From the NCBI GenBank assembly GCA_900538355.1, contig UPXS01000002.1, positions 105,137-169,136 of the forward strand: a DNA stretch of 64,000 bases, read 5' to 3'. This DNA is from an uncultured Veillonella sp. (lineage in GTDB: Bacteria; Bacillota; Negativicutes; Veillonellales; Veillonellaceae). Made by a program: the position numbers and the translations under genes. Numbering within the stretch: position 1 is the first letter of the stretch; every line of letters starts with the position of its first letter. The notes beneath the pieces were generated by a model. That model was not told the DNA's origin and did not search any database. It was given only the letters and a program-made list of their open reading frames with translations. Shown here one piece after another: positions 1-9,330 of this stretch.

Positions 1-1
1 C

Positions 2-946
2 CGTTATAAAAACGTTGTTCGCCCTGGTGATTCTTTACCAAACGGCCAAATTTGCTCCGAAGAAACTGCATTAGCAGAATGTTTGGAAGCAGTAAAAGAT
101 GCATACTATGCATCTGACCGTACAGGTCTTGCAGTATGTTTGAAAAACAGTGGTATCGGTGTAGGTTTACCTGATACTGGTCGCGTTATCTTAGAAGTAC
201 GTGATGGTAAAGTTCGTATCCGTACAGGTGCAGCATGTATCGGTCAAGGTATGGCTACTATGGCTACTCAAGTACTTTGTGAAACAACTGGTTTAACAGC
301 GGATAAGGTATTTGTAGAACGTCCTGATACAGTACGTACTCCAGACTCTGGTACAACTACTGCATCTCGTCAAACAGTATTTACTGGTGAAGCAACGCGT
401 AAAGCAAGTCTTCGCTTAAAAGAAATGTTAGAAACTAAGACCTTAGAAGAATTGAATGGTGTAGAAATTTATGAAGAGTTCCTTGGTGCAACAGATCCAT
501 TCAACTCTGATAAACCACATCCAAAAAATCACGTTGCTTATGGGTATGGTGCATGTGTAGCTAGAATTGGCGAAGATAATAAAGTTGCTGAGCTTCATGT
601 AGCATATGATGTAGGTCGTGTAGTTAATCCTCAATCTTGCTCTGGTCAAGCTGAAGGCGGTGCCATCATGGGTATGGGCTATGCCGTTACAGAGGACTTC
701 CCTTATAAAGATGGTTATGTAACAGCTAAATATGGTACGTTAGGCCTTCTTAGAGCTACACAATGTCCTCCAATTCATGTAAGCCTTATTGAAAAAGGGA
801 CACCAGAACAATATGCATACGGTGCCAAAGGTATTGGTGAAATCTCCAGTATTCCAATTGCTCCGGCCATTGCAAATGCGTATCGTCGTATCGACGGAGA
901 ACCACGTAGGTCCTTGCCGATTCAACATACAGGTTATAAAAAATAG
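2..946 (+). CDS. Xanthine dehydrogenase-family molybdopterin-binding subunit, 3' part
   Basis: The reading frame is open from the first bases of the window, so the start and most of the large subunit lie upstream; about 314 residues are visible. The remainder looks like the C-terminal molybdopterin domain of the xanthine dehydrogenase/aldehyde oxidoreductase family: a glycine-rich GAACIGQGM segment, a GQAEGGAIMGMG segment, and GAKGIGE near the end, whose glutamate is the conserved active-site base of this family. It probably hydroxylates purines or a similar heterocycle at a Mo centre, drawing electrons through partner FeS and FAD subunits not seen here. The NCS2 purine permease directly downstream supports a purine role. 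The exact substrate cannot be read from this fragment. Confidence 0.85.
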   Translation, partial: RYKNVVRPGDSLPNGQICSEETALAECLEAVKDAYYASDRTGLAVCLKNSGIGVGLPDTGRVILEVRDGKVRIRTGAACIGQGMATMATQVLCETTGLTADKVFVERPDTVRTPDSGTTTASRQTVFTGEATRKASLRLKEMLETKTLEELNGVEIYEEFLGATDPFNSDKPHPKNHVAYGYGACVARIGEDNKVAELHVAYDVGRVVNPQSCSGQAEGGAIMGMGYAVTEDFPYKDGYVTAKYGTLGLLRATQCPPIHVSLIEKGTPEQYAYGAKGIGEISSIPIAPAIANAYRRIDGEPRRSLPIQHTGYKK

Positions 947-964
947 AATATTTGCTTAGTGGAG

Positions 965-980
965 AGGGGCTACGGCCCCT
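965..980 (+). repeat. Six-bp hairpin with UACG tetraloop
   Basis: AGGGGC and GCCCCT flank TACG, giving a cUACGg (UNCG-type) loop, which is unusually stable. It lies 19 bases after the dehydrogenase stop codon. No T-run follows, so it is not a standard intrinsic terminator; it may stabilise the 3' end or be a processing hairpin. Confidence 0.5.
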
Positions 981-1091
981 GTCCATCAAGGTTCCCACGT
1001 GAAGTCTATGAGATTTTTAAACTCTATCAAGTACGATAGTATGACTATATTATTTACTAGTAACTAAAACGTAAGATATGAGGTGATTCTT

Positions 1092-2477
1092 ATGAGTAAA
1101 GGTGTATCTGGTGTCAACCATGTAGATGGTATGCTGCCAATCCCGCAATTATTTGCTTATGGTTTACAGCACGTGTTAGCCATGTATGCTGGTGCCGTAG
1201 CGGTACCAATCATTATTGCGCAAGCCATGCATTTGCCGATTGAAGATTTAATTCGTTTGATTACAGCTGATTTGTTCACATGTGGTGTAGCCACATTGAT
1301 TCAAACATTAGGCTTTGGCCCTGTCGGTGGTCGTATTCCTCTTATTCAAGGTGTAACATTTGCTTCTGTAGGACCGATGATTATGATTGGTCAACAGCAT
1401 GATATTAATACCATTTATGGTGCTATTATTGCAGCTGGTATATTTACATTTATTGTGGCACCATTCTTCAGTCGTTTGATTCGCTTATTCCCACCTGTGG
1501 TAACAGGCACCATCATTACTATTATTGGTATTAACTTGATGCCAGTAGCCGTTAACTGGATGGGTGGTGGCGTAGGTAATAAAAACTTCGGCGATCCACT
1601 ATACATAGCTCTTGGTGTAGCTACATTTATTCTCGTTATTTTGACATATCGATTTGGTAAAGGATTCCTTGGTAATCTGGCTATCTTGGTAGGGCTTATC
1701 CTCGGTACTGCTCTAGCTATGATTTGTGGTATTACTGACTTCTCTGAAGTAGGTCGCTCTCAATGGATTTCCGTTGTAACCCCATTCTACTTTGGCCTTC
1801 CTACCTTTGATTTTGCTTCTATTATTTCTATGATTATTGTAATGCTTGTAGTTATGGTAGAAACAACAGGTGATAGTATTGCGGTTGGTGAAATCGTTGA
1901 TAAACCTATCGGTCAAAAAGAGTTAGCTGCAGTGCTTCGCGCTGATGGTTTATCTACTTTAATCGGTGGTATCCTTAATAGCTTCCCTTACACTGCATTC
2001 GCTCAAAACGTTGGTCTTATCGCTGTAACACGCGTAAAAAGTCGCTTCGTTGTAGCCGCATCTGGTGTAATCTTGATTTTATTAGGTTTATTCCCTAAGT
2101 TAGCAGCTATTGTAGCTTGTATCCCTAATGCTGTATTAGGCGGTGCAGGTATCGCAATGTTTGGTATGATTATTGCCAGCGGTATTCGCTCCCTTGGTAA
2201 AGTTAGCTTCGATGGTAACTACAATTTGATGCTCGTAGCAATTAGTATTGGGGTATCCATGATTCCATTGGCAGCGCCTCAAATCTATGCACACTTCCCA
2301 GCTTGGGCACAAATTCTTTTGAAATCTGGTATCACAGCTGGTAGTATCGTAGCCGTTCTTTTGAACGTTGTATTCAACGGCTTCGGTTACAAAACAGTTA
2401 ATGAACCTAACCGTGCAACACGTAAATATCGTCACTTCACACGATTCAAAGGTTATCCTAAACATTTCTATCAATAA
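1092..2477 (+). CDS. NCS2-family xanthine/uracil permease
   Basis: A 461-residue multi-span membrane protein of the nucleobase:cation symporter-2 family, expected in the inner membrane with roughly 12 to 14 helices. Early residues carry the LQHVLAMYAG family signature, and the NAT motif QNVGLIAVTR with a following KSRF is present around residue 305. TTGDSIAVGE in the middle matches the substrate-site helix of xanthine and urate carriers. The ATG at 1092 is chosen because GAGGTGAT lies just upstream; the in-frame GTG at 1083 sits inside that ribosome binding site. Placement after the xanthine-dehydrogenase-type gene suggests purine uptake for catabolism. The specific purine is inferred. Confidence 0.9.
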   Translation: MSKGVSGVNHVDGMLPIPQLFAYGLQHVLAMYAGAVAVPIIIAQAMHLPIEDLIRLITADLFTCGVATLIQTLGFGPVGGRIPLIQGVTFASVGPMIMIGQQHDINTIYGAIIAAGIFTFIVAPFFSRLIRLFPPVVTGTIITIIGINLMPVAVNWMGGGVGNKNFGDPLYIALGVATFILVILTYRFGKGFLGNLAILVGLILGTALAMICGITDFSEVGRSQWISVVTPFYFGLPTFDFASIISMIIVMLVVMVETTGDSIAVGEIVDKPIGQKELAAVLRADGLSTLIGGILNSFPYTAFAQNVGLIAVTRVKSRFVVAASGVILILLGLFPKLAAIVACIPNAVLGGAGIAMFGMIIASGIRSLGKVSFDGNYNLMLVAISIGVSMIPLAAPQIYAHFPAWAQILLKSGITAGSIVAVLLNVVFNGFGYKTVNEPNRATRKYRHFTRFKGYPKHFYQ

Positions 2478-2583
2478 GATATAGTTAAATTAGTTAATTC
2501 TCATACGATTGCATGTATTGTCTCTCACGGTAGAAACCTTGTTTATATAGGTAAAAATCTATATACATGTTTTCGCTCTTTCA

Positions 2584-2621
2584 AAAAGGCCTCACTCTAG
2601 TTTTAGAGTGGGGCCTTTTTT
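2584..2621 (+). terminator. Intrinsic terminator after the permease
   Basis: AAGGCCTCACTCTA and TAGAGTGGGGCCTT pair around a GTTT loop and are followed by a T-run. It ends the purine transcription unit. Confidence 0.9.
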
Positions 2622-2642
2622 GTATGGAATCGTGTACTACTT

Positions 2643-2653
2643 TGGTATATAAT
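2643..2653 (+). promoter_or_regulatory. Possible extended -10 promoter for the RuBisCO-like gene
   Basis: TGGTATATAAT lies 31 bases before the start codon and just after the upstream terminator. No convincing -35 element is seen. Confidence 0.4.
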
Positions 2654-2683
2654 TAAATAATATTATTGCAAAGGAGACGCATT

Positions 2684-3871
2684 ATGAAAGACGAGCGATT
2701 TATAGTTACGTATCGAATAGAAGCAAGTTCGTATGAAGAGGCAAAAGCCATTGCCTGGGCTGTTCAGGTAGAACAAACCATAGAGTTTCCTTATGAGTTT
2801 GTTACGGATCCGTATATTAAAGGCACTGTCACTGGTAGATTAGAATCACTTGAACCTATGGGTACTGACTCCACATACGCCAATGTTGGAGTTATGCCTA
2901 ATGTTACGATTAATCCCGCTCATTACTATGTGGCTCGTATTTCATACCTGATAGATACAACAGCGCTAGAAGCAACGCAATTCTTAAACGTAGTCTTTGG
3001 CAACTCATCGTTACAACCACATATTTGGGTAGTTGATATTGAACTCTGTCCAACTTTATATGATGTATTTAAAGGCCCTCGATTTGGCTTGCAAGGGCTT
3101 CGTCAATTGGTTGAAACGCCAACGCGCCCTATGATTCAGGCTGTAGTAAAACCTATGGGAACACCGAATAAAGAGCTCGCTCGTATGTGCGGTGCTTATA
3201 CACGTGGTGGGGCAGATGTTATTAAAGATGACCACGGTATTTCTAATCAGTCATTCTCTCAATTTAAAGATCGTGTACAACGATGTGCTGCCGTGGTGCG
3301 TGAAATGAATGAAGCCCATGGTACACATACATTATATGCAGCTAATGTGTCTGGTGATGGTACAGACGTAATAGAGCGAGCTTATTTTGCAAAAGAAGCA
3401 GGTGCTACAGCTCTTATGGTGGCTTCCGGGCTTGTGGGCTTTGGATGGCTTCATAAATTAGCAAGTGATGAAAAGTTAGGCTTACCAATCATTCATCATC
3501 CTGCTTACTCTGGTGGCTTTGTGAGCCCTGGTGTATCTGGTATTGCCGATTATTTACAATTGGGACTGTTACCACGTATCTTTGGTGCAGATATGCCTAT
3601 CTTTGTATCCTATGGTGGACGTTTTACTTTCACAGAAGATCAATGTAAGAGAATTTCCTCTTATATTAAACATCCATTTGGATTGATGAAAGCCGCCTGT
3701 CCAGCACCGGGTGGAGGTGTAACAGATGCTCGGCTTAATGAACTGGTAGAGTTGTATGGAAATGATACGATGTTCCTCGTTGGTGGTGACATGTTCCGCC
3801 GTGGACCAGATATTGAAGCTAATATGTCATACTTTGTAGAACGCTTGAGTGAATTATCTGAAACCAATTAA
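2684..3871 (+). CDS. RuBisCO-like protein (form IV type)
   Basis: A 395-residue protein of the RuBisCO large-subunit superfamily. The barrel begins near residue 150: K156 in VVKPMG aligns with spinach K175, K181 in VIKDDH with the carbamylated K201, and D183 with D203. K177 is replaced by M158 and E204 by H184; no clear counterpart of loop-6 K334 is seen, the stretch there being GGRFTFTED. Phosphate-binding glycines remain in PAPGGG (340-345) and VGGD. Carbon fixation is therefore unlikely. Relatives include methionine-salvage enolases (MtnW) and oxo-isoapionate-phosphate decarboxylases; the KDDH motif seems to me nearer the latter, but this is tentative. AAGGAG precedes the ATG at 2684. No salvage or sugar genes adjoin it. 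Confidence 0.85.
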   Translation: MKDERFIVTYRIEASSYEEAKAIAWAVQVEQTIEFPYEFVTDPYIKGTVTGRLESLEPMGTDSTYANVGVMPNVTINPAHYYVARISYLIDTTALEATQFLNVVFGNSSLQPHIWVVDIELCPTLYDVFKGPRFGLQGLRQLVETPTRPMIQAVVKPMGTPNKELARMCGAYTRGGADVIKDDHGISNQSFSQFKDRVQRCAAVVREMNEAHGTHTLYAANVSGDGTDVIERAYFAKEAGATALMVASGLVGFGWLHKLASDEKLGLPIIHHPAYSGGFVSPGVSGIADYLQLGLLPRIFGADMPIFVSYGGRFTFTEDQCKRISSYIKHPFGLMKAACPAPGGGVTDARLNELVELYGNDTMFLVGGDMFRRGPDIEANMSYFVERLSELSETN

Positions 3872-3882
3872 TGATTGTGTTA

Positions 3883-3910
3883 GTGAAAGTGATAATAGAT
3901 TGACTTTCAC
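3883..3910 (+). repeat. Perfect 8-bp inverted repeat before walJ
   Basis: GTGAAAGT and ACTTTCAC are separated by 12 bases, in the gap between the RuBisCO-like gene and walJ. No T-run follows, so it may be an operator or an mRNA hairpin. Confidence 0.5.
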
Positions 3911-3953
3911 AGACATATGTAAAAAATTATGATTTAGTATATGGAGTGTTTTG

Positions 3954-4760
3954 ATGAGTGAATCCTCACCGTTGGAGGTCCATGTTCTTGCTAGTGGTAG
4001 CAAAGGCAATTGTACAGTAATAAAAAAAGGGAACTCCGTCATATTGCACGATGTGGGCATTAGTTGCCGGCGCATCGTCAATGGTTTAAAAGAATTGCAT
4101 ATCGATATGGCACAGGTAGAGGGCATTTTTATCAGTCATGAACATAGTGATCATATTGCAGGGCTTCAACAATTGTTGAAACGTTTTGATATCCCTGTGT
4201 ATACGAAACAAGGGACGTGGCGTGAAATTCAAGATAAGTTAATTGTGCCAAAAAACCAATTAATCGAATTGACTAAGGGTAGCCTCTCTCTTGGCAATCT
4301 TGTAGTCGAGTCATTTGGCGTTAGTCATGATGCGGCTGATCCAATAGGTATTAATGTATTTGCTGGAAAAGATAAGGCTACTGTCGTTACCGATACGGGT
4401 GTAATTTCTGATAGTATCTTACATCGTATGGATGATACAACTCTATTAGTACTAGAAGCCAATTATGACCCTCATATGCTGCGCTTTGGTCCTTATCAAC
4501 CATTTTTAAAACAACGTGTTGCTAGTGATGAAGGTCATTTAAGCAATGAAATGGCTGCCCGAGCTTTACTCATGATGAAGCGTCCTGACTTTATGCAAGT
4601 TATTTTGGCCCATCGTTCTGAAAACAACAATAATGCCGTCCTTGTTACGCAAACGATAGGACAAATGCTCGTAGATGGAGGTGTTCGCATTGGACCGGAA
4701 ATGAAATTGCAACATGGACAACCTAATGAAATTGTGTCTATGCAATCTGTAAAGAGGTAG
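3954..4760 (+). CDS. walJ: MBL-fold hydrolase, WalJ/YycJ family
   Basis: A 268-residue cytosolic metallo-beta-lactamase-fold protein. The metal motif SHEHSDHIAG lies near residue 60, the N-terminal LASGSKGNCT is typical of the YycJ/WalJ group, and a VTDTG segment follows mid-protein. In Firmicutes this protein is linked to the WalKR cell-wall system and to DNA repair or exonuclease activity; no walKR genes are seen here. The ATG at 3954 has GGAG seven bases upstream; the TTG three bases earlier is less likely. rlmH begins three bases after its stop, an arrangement common in Firmicutes. Confidence 0.88.
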   Translation: MSESSPLEVHVLASGSKGNCTVIKKGNSVILHDVGISCRRIVNGLKELHIDMAQVEGIFISHEHSDHIAGLQQLLKRFDIPVYTKQGTWREIQDKLIVPKNQLIELTKGSLSLGNLVVESFGVSHDAADPIGINVFAGKDKATVVTDTGVISDSILHRMDDTTLLVLEANYDPHMLRFGPYQPFLKQRVASDEGHLSNEMAARALLMMKRPDFMQVILAHRSENNNNAVLVTQTIGQMLVDGGVRIGPEMKLQHGQPNEIVSMQSVKR

Positions 4761-4763
4761 AGT

Positions 4764-5243
4764 ATGAGATTTTATGTAGTTTGTATTGGCAAGTTAAAAG
4801 ATGCTTACTTACGCGATGGGGTAGCGGAATTTGTAAAACGTATGCGTCCATACGGGGGCATTACGATTACAGAACTAAATGAAAGTAAAATTGGAGATAA
4901 ACCAAGTGATGCGGATCGCAAACAAGTCGTTGTAGAAGAAGGGGAGCGTTTATTAAAAGCGGTTCCTAAGAATGCCTATACCGTTTTGCTTGATGTGTAT
5001 GGTAAAACGATGTCCTCTGAAGAGTTAGCTAAAACAATAGCTAAACTAGAAGTCGATGGTATAAGTGATATGGCGTTCATCGTTGGCGGTGCTTTTGGCG
5101 TAAGTGATGAGTTGCGCAAGTCTGTGAATTATAAATTATCCTTTAGTCCTATGACATTTACCCATCAAATGGTGCGCTTGCTGCTAGTAGAGCAAATTTA
5201 TAGGGCGTCTAAAATTAATCGAAATGAACCATATCATTGGTGA
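4764..5243 (+). CDS. rlmH: 23S rRNA pseudouridine-1915 N3-methyltransferase
   Basis: A SPOUT-family methyltransferase of 159 residues, the family's usual length. It methylates N3 of pseudouridine 1915 in helix 69 of 23S rRNA on the assembled ribosome. The SAM-binding knot contains FIVGGAFGVSDEL, and the protein ends in NRNEPYHW, the conserved RlmH tail. The ribosome binding site GAGGTAGAG overlaps the end of walJ, so the two are probably cotranscribed and may be translationally coupled. Confidence 0.95.
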   Translation: MRFYVVCIGKLKDAYLRDGVAEFVKRMRPYGGITITELNESKIGDKPSDADRKQVVVEEGERLLKAVPKNAYTVLLDVYGKTMSSEELAKTIAKLEVDGISDMAFIVGGAFGVSDELRKSVNYKLSFSPMTFTHQMVRLLLVEQIYRASKINRNEPYHW

Positions 5244-5445
5244 TGTATTTAATTTCAATAGTTCGTATCGCTTGAATAAATAATATAATTATGATGAGGG
5301 TAGATTGATTTAGTATCAGTATAAGAAACACTATTAGAATAGACTTACAAATTATTTATATAATGTTCTTATAAAAAAAGGAGTTTTATTATATTATGTC
5401 GAATAGTATAATAAAGCAAGATGTATTTGTAAGGAGGAATTCACT

Positions 5446-5901
5446 ATGAAAATCCAAGAAGTAATGAATAAATACCCTGTTACTGTTGGCAAAGATGCGC
5501 CAATTTCTGATGTAGCTGATTTGTTGGTAAAATATAATTTAACAGCTGTTTCCGTAGTGGATGACAACAATAAATTATTAGGTATTATTTCTGAAGGCGA
5601 TTTGCTTTACAAAAAAGTACGTCCTCATGTACCTCACTATGTAAATGTATTAGGTGCTAGTATCTATTACAATGGCATTGGCGAATATAATGCTCAATTT
5701 AAAAAATTGTTAGCATCTCATGTTCATGAGTTGATGACTGAAGAAGTAATTACAACTACACCGGATAAAGATGTAGAAGAAATTGTATCTGTTATGCTTG
5801 ATCAACATTTAAAGAATGTTCCTGTAGTAGACAAGGATTACCATTTGATTGGTATCTTATCTCGCCGTGACATCATCAAATTGATCGCTAAAGATAACTA
5901 A
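5446..5901 (+). CDS. CBS-domain pair protein
   Basis: A 151-residue protein made only of two CBS repeats: one near residues 5-60 (VMNKYPVTVG to GIISEGDLL) and one near 90-150 (LMTEEVITTTPD to GILSRRDIIKL). Such pairs bind adenosyl ligands such as AMP, ATP or SAM and act as sensors, but no effector domain is attached, so the output is unknown. About 30 residues containing several tyrosines link the repeats. A strong AAGGAGG lies before the ATG. It is monocistronic, with a 200-base leader and a terminator directly after it. Confidence 0.85.
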   Translation: MKIQEVMNKYPVTVGKDAPISDVADLLVKYNLTAVSVVDDNNKLLGIISEGDLLYKKVRPHVPHYVNVLGASIYYNGIGEYNAQFKKLLASHVHELMTEEVITTTPDKDVEEIVSVMLDQHLKNVPVVDKDYHLIGILSRRDIIKLIAKDN

Positions 5902-5925
5902 TTCGCATAATTATGTAATACATAT

Positions 5926-5954
5926 AAAGACCACCCGTTTTGGGGTGGTCTTTT
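5926..5954 (+). terminator. Intrinsic terminator after the CBS gene
   Basis: AAAGACCACCC and GGGTGGTCTTTT form the stem, with a short T-run. Confidence 0.9.
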
Positions 5955-5972
5955 AGTGTAAATTGAGAAGAA

Positions 5973-6001
5973 TTGCATTGACCTTGCATTTATGTTATTA
6001 T
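5973..6001 (+). promoter_or_regulatory. Likely sigma-70 promoter for tig
   Basis: TTGCAT, a 17-base spacer and TATTAT lie about 65 bases before the tig start and just after the preceding terminator. No CtsR or HrcA operator is evident in the gap. Confidence 0.45.
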
Positions 6002-6064
6002 TAGGAGTGCATAATATACTACAGAAATTTGGGCGTATTGCCCTTCGAGGAGGACATATTTTAA

Positions 6065-7369
6065 ATGAAAGCAACTGTAAATCCTGTTGATCAACACGTA
6101 GTAACGTTAACTATTGAAGTACCTGCAGCAGAAGTAGATAAAGGCATTAAACAAGCTGTAAAACGCATTGCAGGTCAAGTAAACATTCCTGGCTTCCGTA
6201 AAGGCCATGCGCCTCGCCGTATTTTAGAAATGAACTTCGGCAAAGACGCTATCTTGGAAGAAGCATTCGAAGTATTGGCTAGCCAAAACTACAGTGCTGC
6301 ACTTCGTGAAAACGATATCGTTCCAGTATCTGAACCAGAAATCGAACGCGAACAATTCGAAGAAGGTAAAGACTTGATTTTCAAAGCTACTGTAACTAAA
6401 CGCCCTGAAGTTAAACTTGGCGATTACAAAGGCTTAGAAGCAGAAAAACAAGACGCTACAGTAACTGATGAACAAATTGAAGAACAATTGAACAACATTC
6501 GTGAACAACAAGCGAAAATGGTTGTTGCTGAAGAAGGCGCTACAATTCAAAAAGACGATTTCGCAGTAATCGACTTCGCTGGTTCCGTTGACGGTAAACC
6601 ATTCGATGGTGGTGAAGGTAAATCCTACCCATTACAAATCGGTTCTGGTAGCTTCATTCCTGGCTTCGAAGATCAATTGATCGGCGCTAAAGCTGGTGAT
6701 GATGTAACTGTAAAAGTAACATTCCCTGAAGACTACTTCGTAGCAGAACTTGCTGGTAAAGAAGCAGAATTCAAAACTCATATCCATGACATCAAACGTA
6801 AAGAGTTGCCTGAATTGAACGATGAGTTCGCAAAAGAAGCAAGCTCTTACGAAACTATTGAAGAATTGAAAAAAGATCTTCGCGCAAAAATGGAAGAAGA
6901 AGCTTCCCGTCGCGCAATCGATACTTACAATGCTGACTTGATTCAAACAGCTGTTAAAAACGCAACTGTAGAAATACCAGAAGTAATGATCGAAGATCGT
7001 GTAGAACAAATGATTCAAGAATTGGCTATGAACATGGAAGGCCGCGGCTTGAAACTTGATGACTACTTGAAATTCTCCAACAAAACTATCGAAGATTTAC
7101 GTTCTGAATACAAAGATTCCGCAGCTGAAAATGTACGCGCTGATTTAGTATTAGACGCTATCGCAACTGCTGAAGGTATCGAAGTAACTCCAGACGACAT
7201 GAACCGTGAAATCTTCATTATGGCTCAAAACTTTGGGGCAGATCCTAAAGAAGTTTGGGATATTATTGCAAAAGAAGGTCGTGTAGCTATGTTGGCAGGC
7301 TCTGTAGCTCGCAAAAAAGCAGCTCGATTCATTATTGATAATGCAAAAGGCGCTGAAGCGGCTGAATAA
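6065..7369 (+). CDS. tig: Trigger factor
   Basis: Ribosome-associated chaperone and peptidyl-prolyl isomerase of 434 residues, the usual length. The N-terminal ribosome-docking domain contains the signature GFRKGHAPR near residue 45. The central FKBP-type domain follows from about residue 160 (DFAVIDFAGSVDGKPFDGG), and the rest is the helical substrate-cradling domain. AGGAGG lies 11 bases before the ATG. It heads the tig-clpP-clpX-lon series, linking nascent-chain folding with protein degradation. Codon choice is strongly biased, as expected for an abundant protein. Confidence 0.97.
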   Translation: MKATVNPVDQHVVTLTIEVPAAEVDKGIKQAVKRIAGQVNIPGFRKGHAPRRILEMNFGKDAILEEAFEVLASQNYSAALRENDIVPVSEPEIEREQFEEGKDLIFKATVTKRPEVKLGDYKGLEAEKQDATVTDEQIEEQLNNIREQQAKMVVAEEGATIQKDDFAVIDFAGSVDGKPFDGGEGKSYPLQIGSGSFIPGFEDQLIGAKAGDDVTVKVTFPEDYFVAELAGKEAEFKTHIHDIKRKELPELNDEFAKEASSYETIEELKKDLRAKMEEEASRRAIDTYNADLIQTAVKNATVEIPEVMIEDRVEQMIQELAMNMEGRGLKLDDYLKFSNKTIEDLRSEYKDSAAENVRADLVLDAIATAEGIEVTPDDMNREIFIMAQNFGADPKEVWDIIAKEGRVAMLAGSVARKKAARFIIDNAKGAEAAE

Positions 7370-7405
7370 TAGTTTGCTCAACTAGGTACATGAAAAGGTG
7401 AATAC

Positions 7406-7999
7406 ATGTATGTACCAATCGTAGTTGAACAAAGTGAACGCGGCGAGCGTTCCTATGATATTTACTCTCGCTTGTTAAAGGATCGCATTATCTTCCTTGG
7501 TGGTCCCATCGATGATAATGTGGCTAATGCGGTTATTGCGCAAATGCTATTCCTAGAAGCAGAGGATCCTGATAAGGATATCCATTTGTACATTAATAGC
7601 CCCGGCGGTGTTGTAACTGCCGGCATGGCTATTTATGATACGATGCAATATATCAAACCAGATGTGTCTACCATTTGTGTAGGCTCTGCGGCGAGCATGG
7701 GTGCTGTGCTTTTAACGGCAGGCACTAAAGGTAAACGCTATGCGTTACCTCATGCACGCGTTATGATTCACCAACCATTAGGTGGTGTACAAGGGCAAGC
7801 ATCTGAAATTGAAATCCATGCCCGTGAGATTCTTCGCATGCGTGAAGAGTTAAATGGTATCTTAGCTTCTCGCAGTGGACAAGATATTGAAGTAGTAGCT
7901 CGCGATACAGATCGCGATAACTTCATGAGTGCTCAGGATGCCGTTGAATACGGCTTAATCGATGAGGTACTCACAAGAGAACCTGTAGAAAGCAAGTAA
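7406..7999 (+). CDS. clpP: ATP-dependent Clp protease proteolytic subunit
   Basis: A 197-residue serine peptidase that forms the two-ring degradation chamber of Clp proteases. The catalytic triad is visible as S97 in GSAASMGA, H122 in MIHQP and D171 in DRDNFMS. Length and motif spacing are standard. AAAGGTG precedes the ATG. clpX begins 12 bases after the stop, so protease and unfoldase are made from one message. Confidence 0.97.
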   Translation: MYVPIVVEQSERGERSYDIYSRLLKDRIIFLGGPIDDNVANAVIAQMLFLEAEDPDKDIHLYINSPGGVVTAGMAIYDTMQYIKPDVSTICVGSAASMGAVLLTAGTKGKRYALPHARVMIHQPLGGVQGQASEIEIHAREILRMREELNGILASRSGQDIEVVARDTDRDNFMSAQDAVEYGLIDEVLTREPVESK

Positions 8000-8011
8000 T
8001 GGAGGCGCCCC

Positions 8012-9265
8012 TTGGCAAAAGATAAAGACACTATGCGCTGCAGTTTTTGTGGACGCACAAGCGAAGAAGTCCGCAAATTAGTAGCGGGTCCTAACGTATA
8101 TATTTGTGATGAATGCGTTGAAGTATGTGAACGTATCATCGCTGATGAGTTAGGTGACGTAGAGGCGGACGACTTCAACTTAAAAGAATTGCCAACGCCG
8201 AGAGATATTAAAGCTCATCTTGACGAATATGTTATTGGTCAAGATGATGCTAAAATCTCTTTAGCCGTGGCTGTATATAATCACTACAAACGTTTACAAA
8301 CAGATAATGTAGTTGATGATGTAGAATTACAAAAGGCTAATGTTTTATTCATTGGTCCTACTGGTAGTGGTAAAACACTATTGGCTCAAACCTTAGCGAA
8401 AATGCTAGAAGTACCATTTGCTATTGCAGATGCTACAAGCTTAACTGAAGCTGGTTATGTTGGGGAAGATGTGGAAAATATCTTACTTAAAATTATCCAA
8501 GCTGCAGATTATGATATAGCTCGGGCTGAACGTGGCATTATCTATATCGATGAAATCGATAAGATTGCTCGTAAGTCTGAGAACCCTTCCATTACACGTG
8601 ACGTGTCTGGCGAAGGTGTACAACAAGCATTGCTTAAAATCTTAGAGGGTACCGTAGCTTCTGTTCCACCTCAAGGTGGCAGAAAGCATCCAAATCAAGA
8701 AATGCTTCAAATCGACACTACAAATATTCTCTTTATTTGTGGTGGTGCATTTGATGGTATGGACAAGGTTATTACTAAGCGTACCGCTAAGAAAACCCTT
8801 GGTTTTGGTGCAGACGTACAACGCAAAGAAGAACGCAATGTATCAGCTATCTTAAAAGATGTTGTACCTGAAGATTTATTGAAATTTGGTTTAATTCCAG
8901 AATTCATTGGTCGTTTACCTGTTATGGTAACATTGGATCAATTGGACAGAGAGGCATTGATTCAAATTTTGACAAAGCCTAAAAATGCATTAACAAAACA
9001 ATATGAAAAAATTCTATCCCTTGATGGTGTAGAGTTAACTTTCACTGAAGATGCATTAGAAGAAATCGCTGATGAAGCATTACAGCGAAAAACAGGTGCT
9101 CGTGGTTTGCGTGCTATCATTGAAAAGGTGATGAAACGCGTTATGTTTGAGGTTCCTTCCATGCCGGAAGTAGCTAAGTGCATAGTAAATCGTGAATCCG
9201 TGTTGAGCACAGGTGAACCTATACTCAAAAATGAGGCAGACCAAGACATCCAGTTGAAATCGTAA
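8012..9265 (+). CDS. clpX: Clp protease ATP-binding subunit ClpX
   Basis: A 417-residue AAA+ unfoldase that recognises tagged or misfolded proteins and feeds them to ClpP. A four-cysteine zinc-binding domain (CSFC near residue 10, CDEC near 32) comes first, then Walker A GPTGSGKT near residue 118 and Walker [10 protein letters not shown]. The ClpP-docking IGF-type loop is not an obvious IGF here; the segment is [13 protein letters not shown]. Start is TTG at 8012, chosen because GGAGG lies six bases upstream and the product then begins with the expected residues before the zinc domain. Confidence 0.97.
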   Translation: MAKDKDTMRCSFCGRTSEEVRKLVAGPNVYICDECVEVCERIIADELGDVEADDFNLKELPTPRDIKAHLDEYVIGQDDAKISLAVAVYNHYKRLQTDNVVDDVELQKANVLFIGPTGSGKTLLAQTLAKMLEVPFAIADATSLTEAGYVGEDVENILLKIIQAADYDIARAERGIIYIDEIDKIARKSENPSITRDVSGEGVQQALLKILEGTVASVPPQGGRKHPNQEMLQIDTTNILFICGGAFDGMDKVITKRTAKKTLGFGADVQRKEERNVSAILKDVVPEDLLKFGLIPEFIGRLPVMVTLDQLDREALIQILTKPKNALTKQYEKILSLDGVELTFTEDALEEIADEALQRKTGARGLRAIIEKVMKRVMFEVPSMPEVAKCIVNRESVLSTGEPILKNEADQDIQLKS

Positions 9266-9270
9266 TTCGA

Positions 9271-9306
9271 AGAAACTCATTTCTGTGTAGGAATGAGTTT
9301 CTTTTC
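9271..9306 (+). terminator. Intrinsic terminator or attenuator between clpX and lon
   Basis: AGAAACTCATT and AATGAGTTTCT pair over 11 bp, followed by TTTT. It begins six bases after clpX, so lon either has its own promoter or depends on read-through. Confidence 0.8.
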
Positions 9307-9330
9307 ATAATATAAATACCTGGAGGAAGT

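Noticed and set aside
5902..6064. CtsR or CIRCE operator before tig-clpP-clpX
   Set aside because: Neither the CtsR heptad repeat nor the CIRCE inverted repeat could be found.
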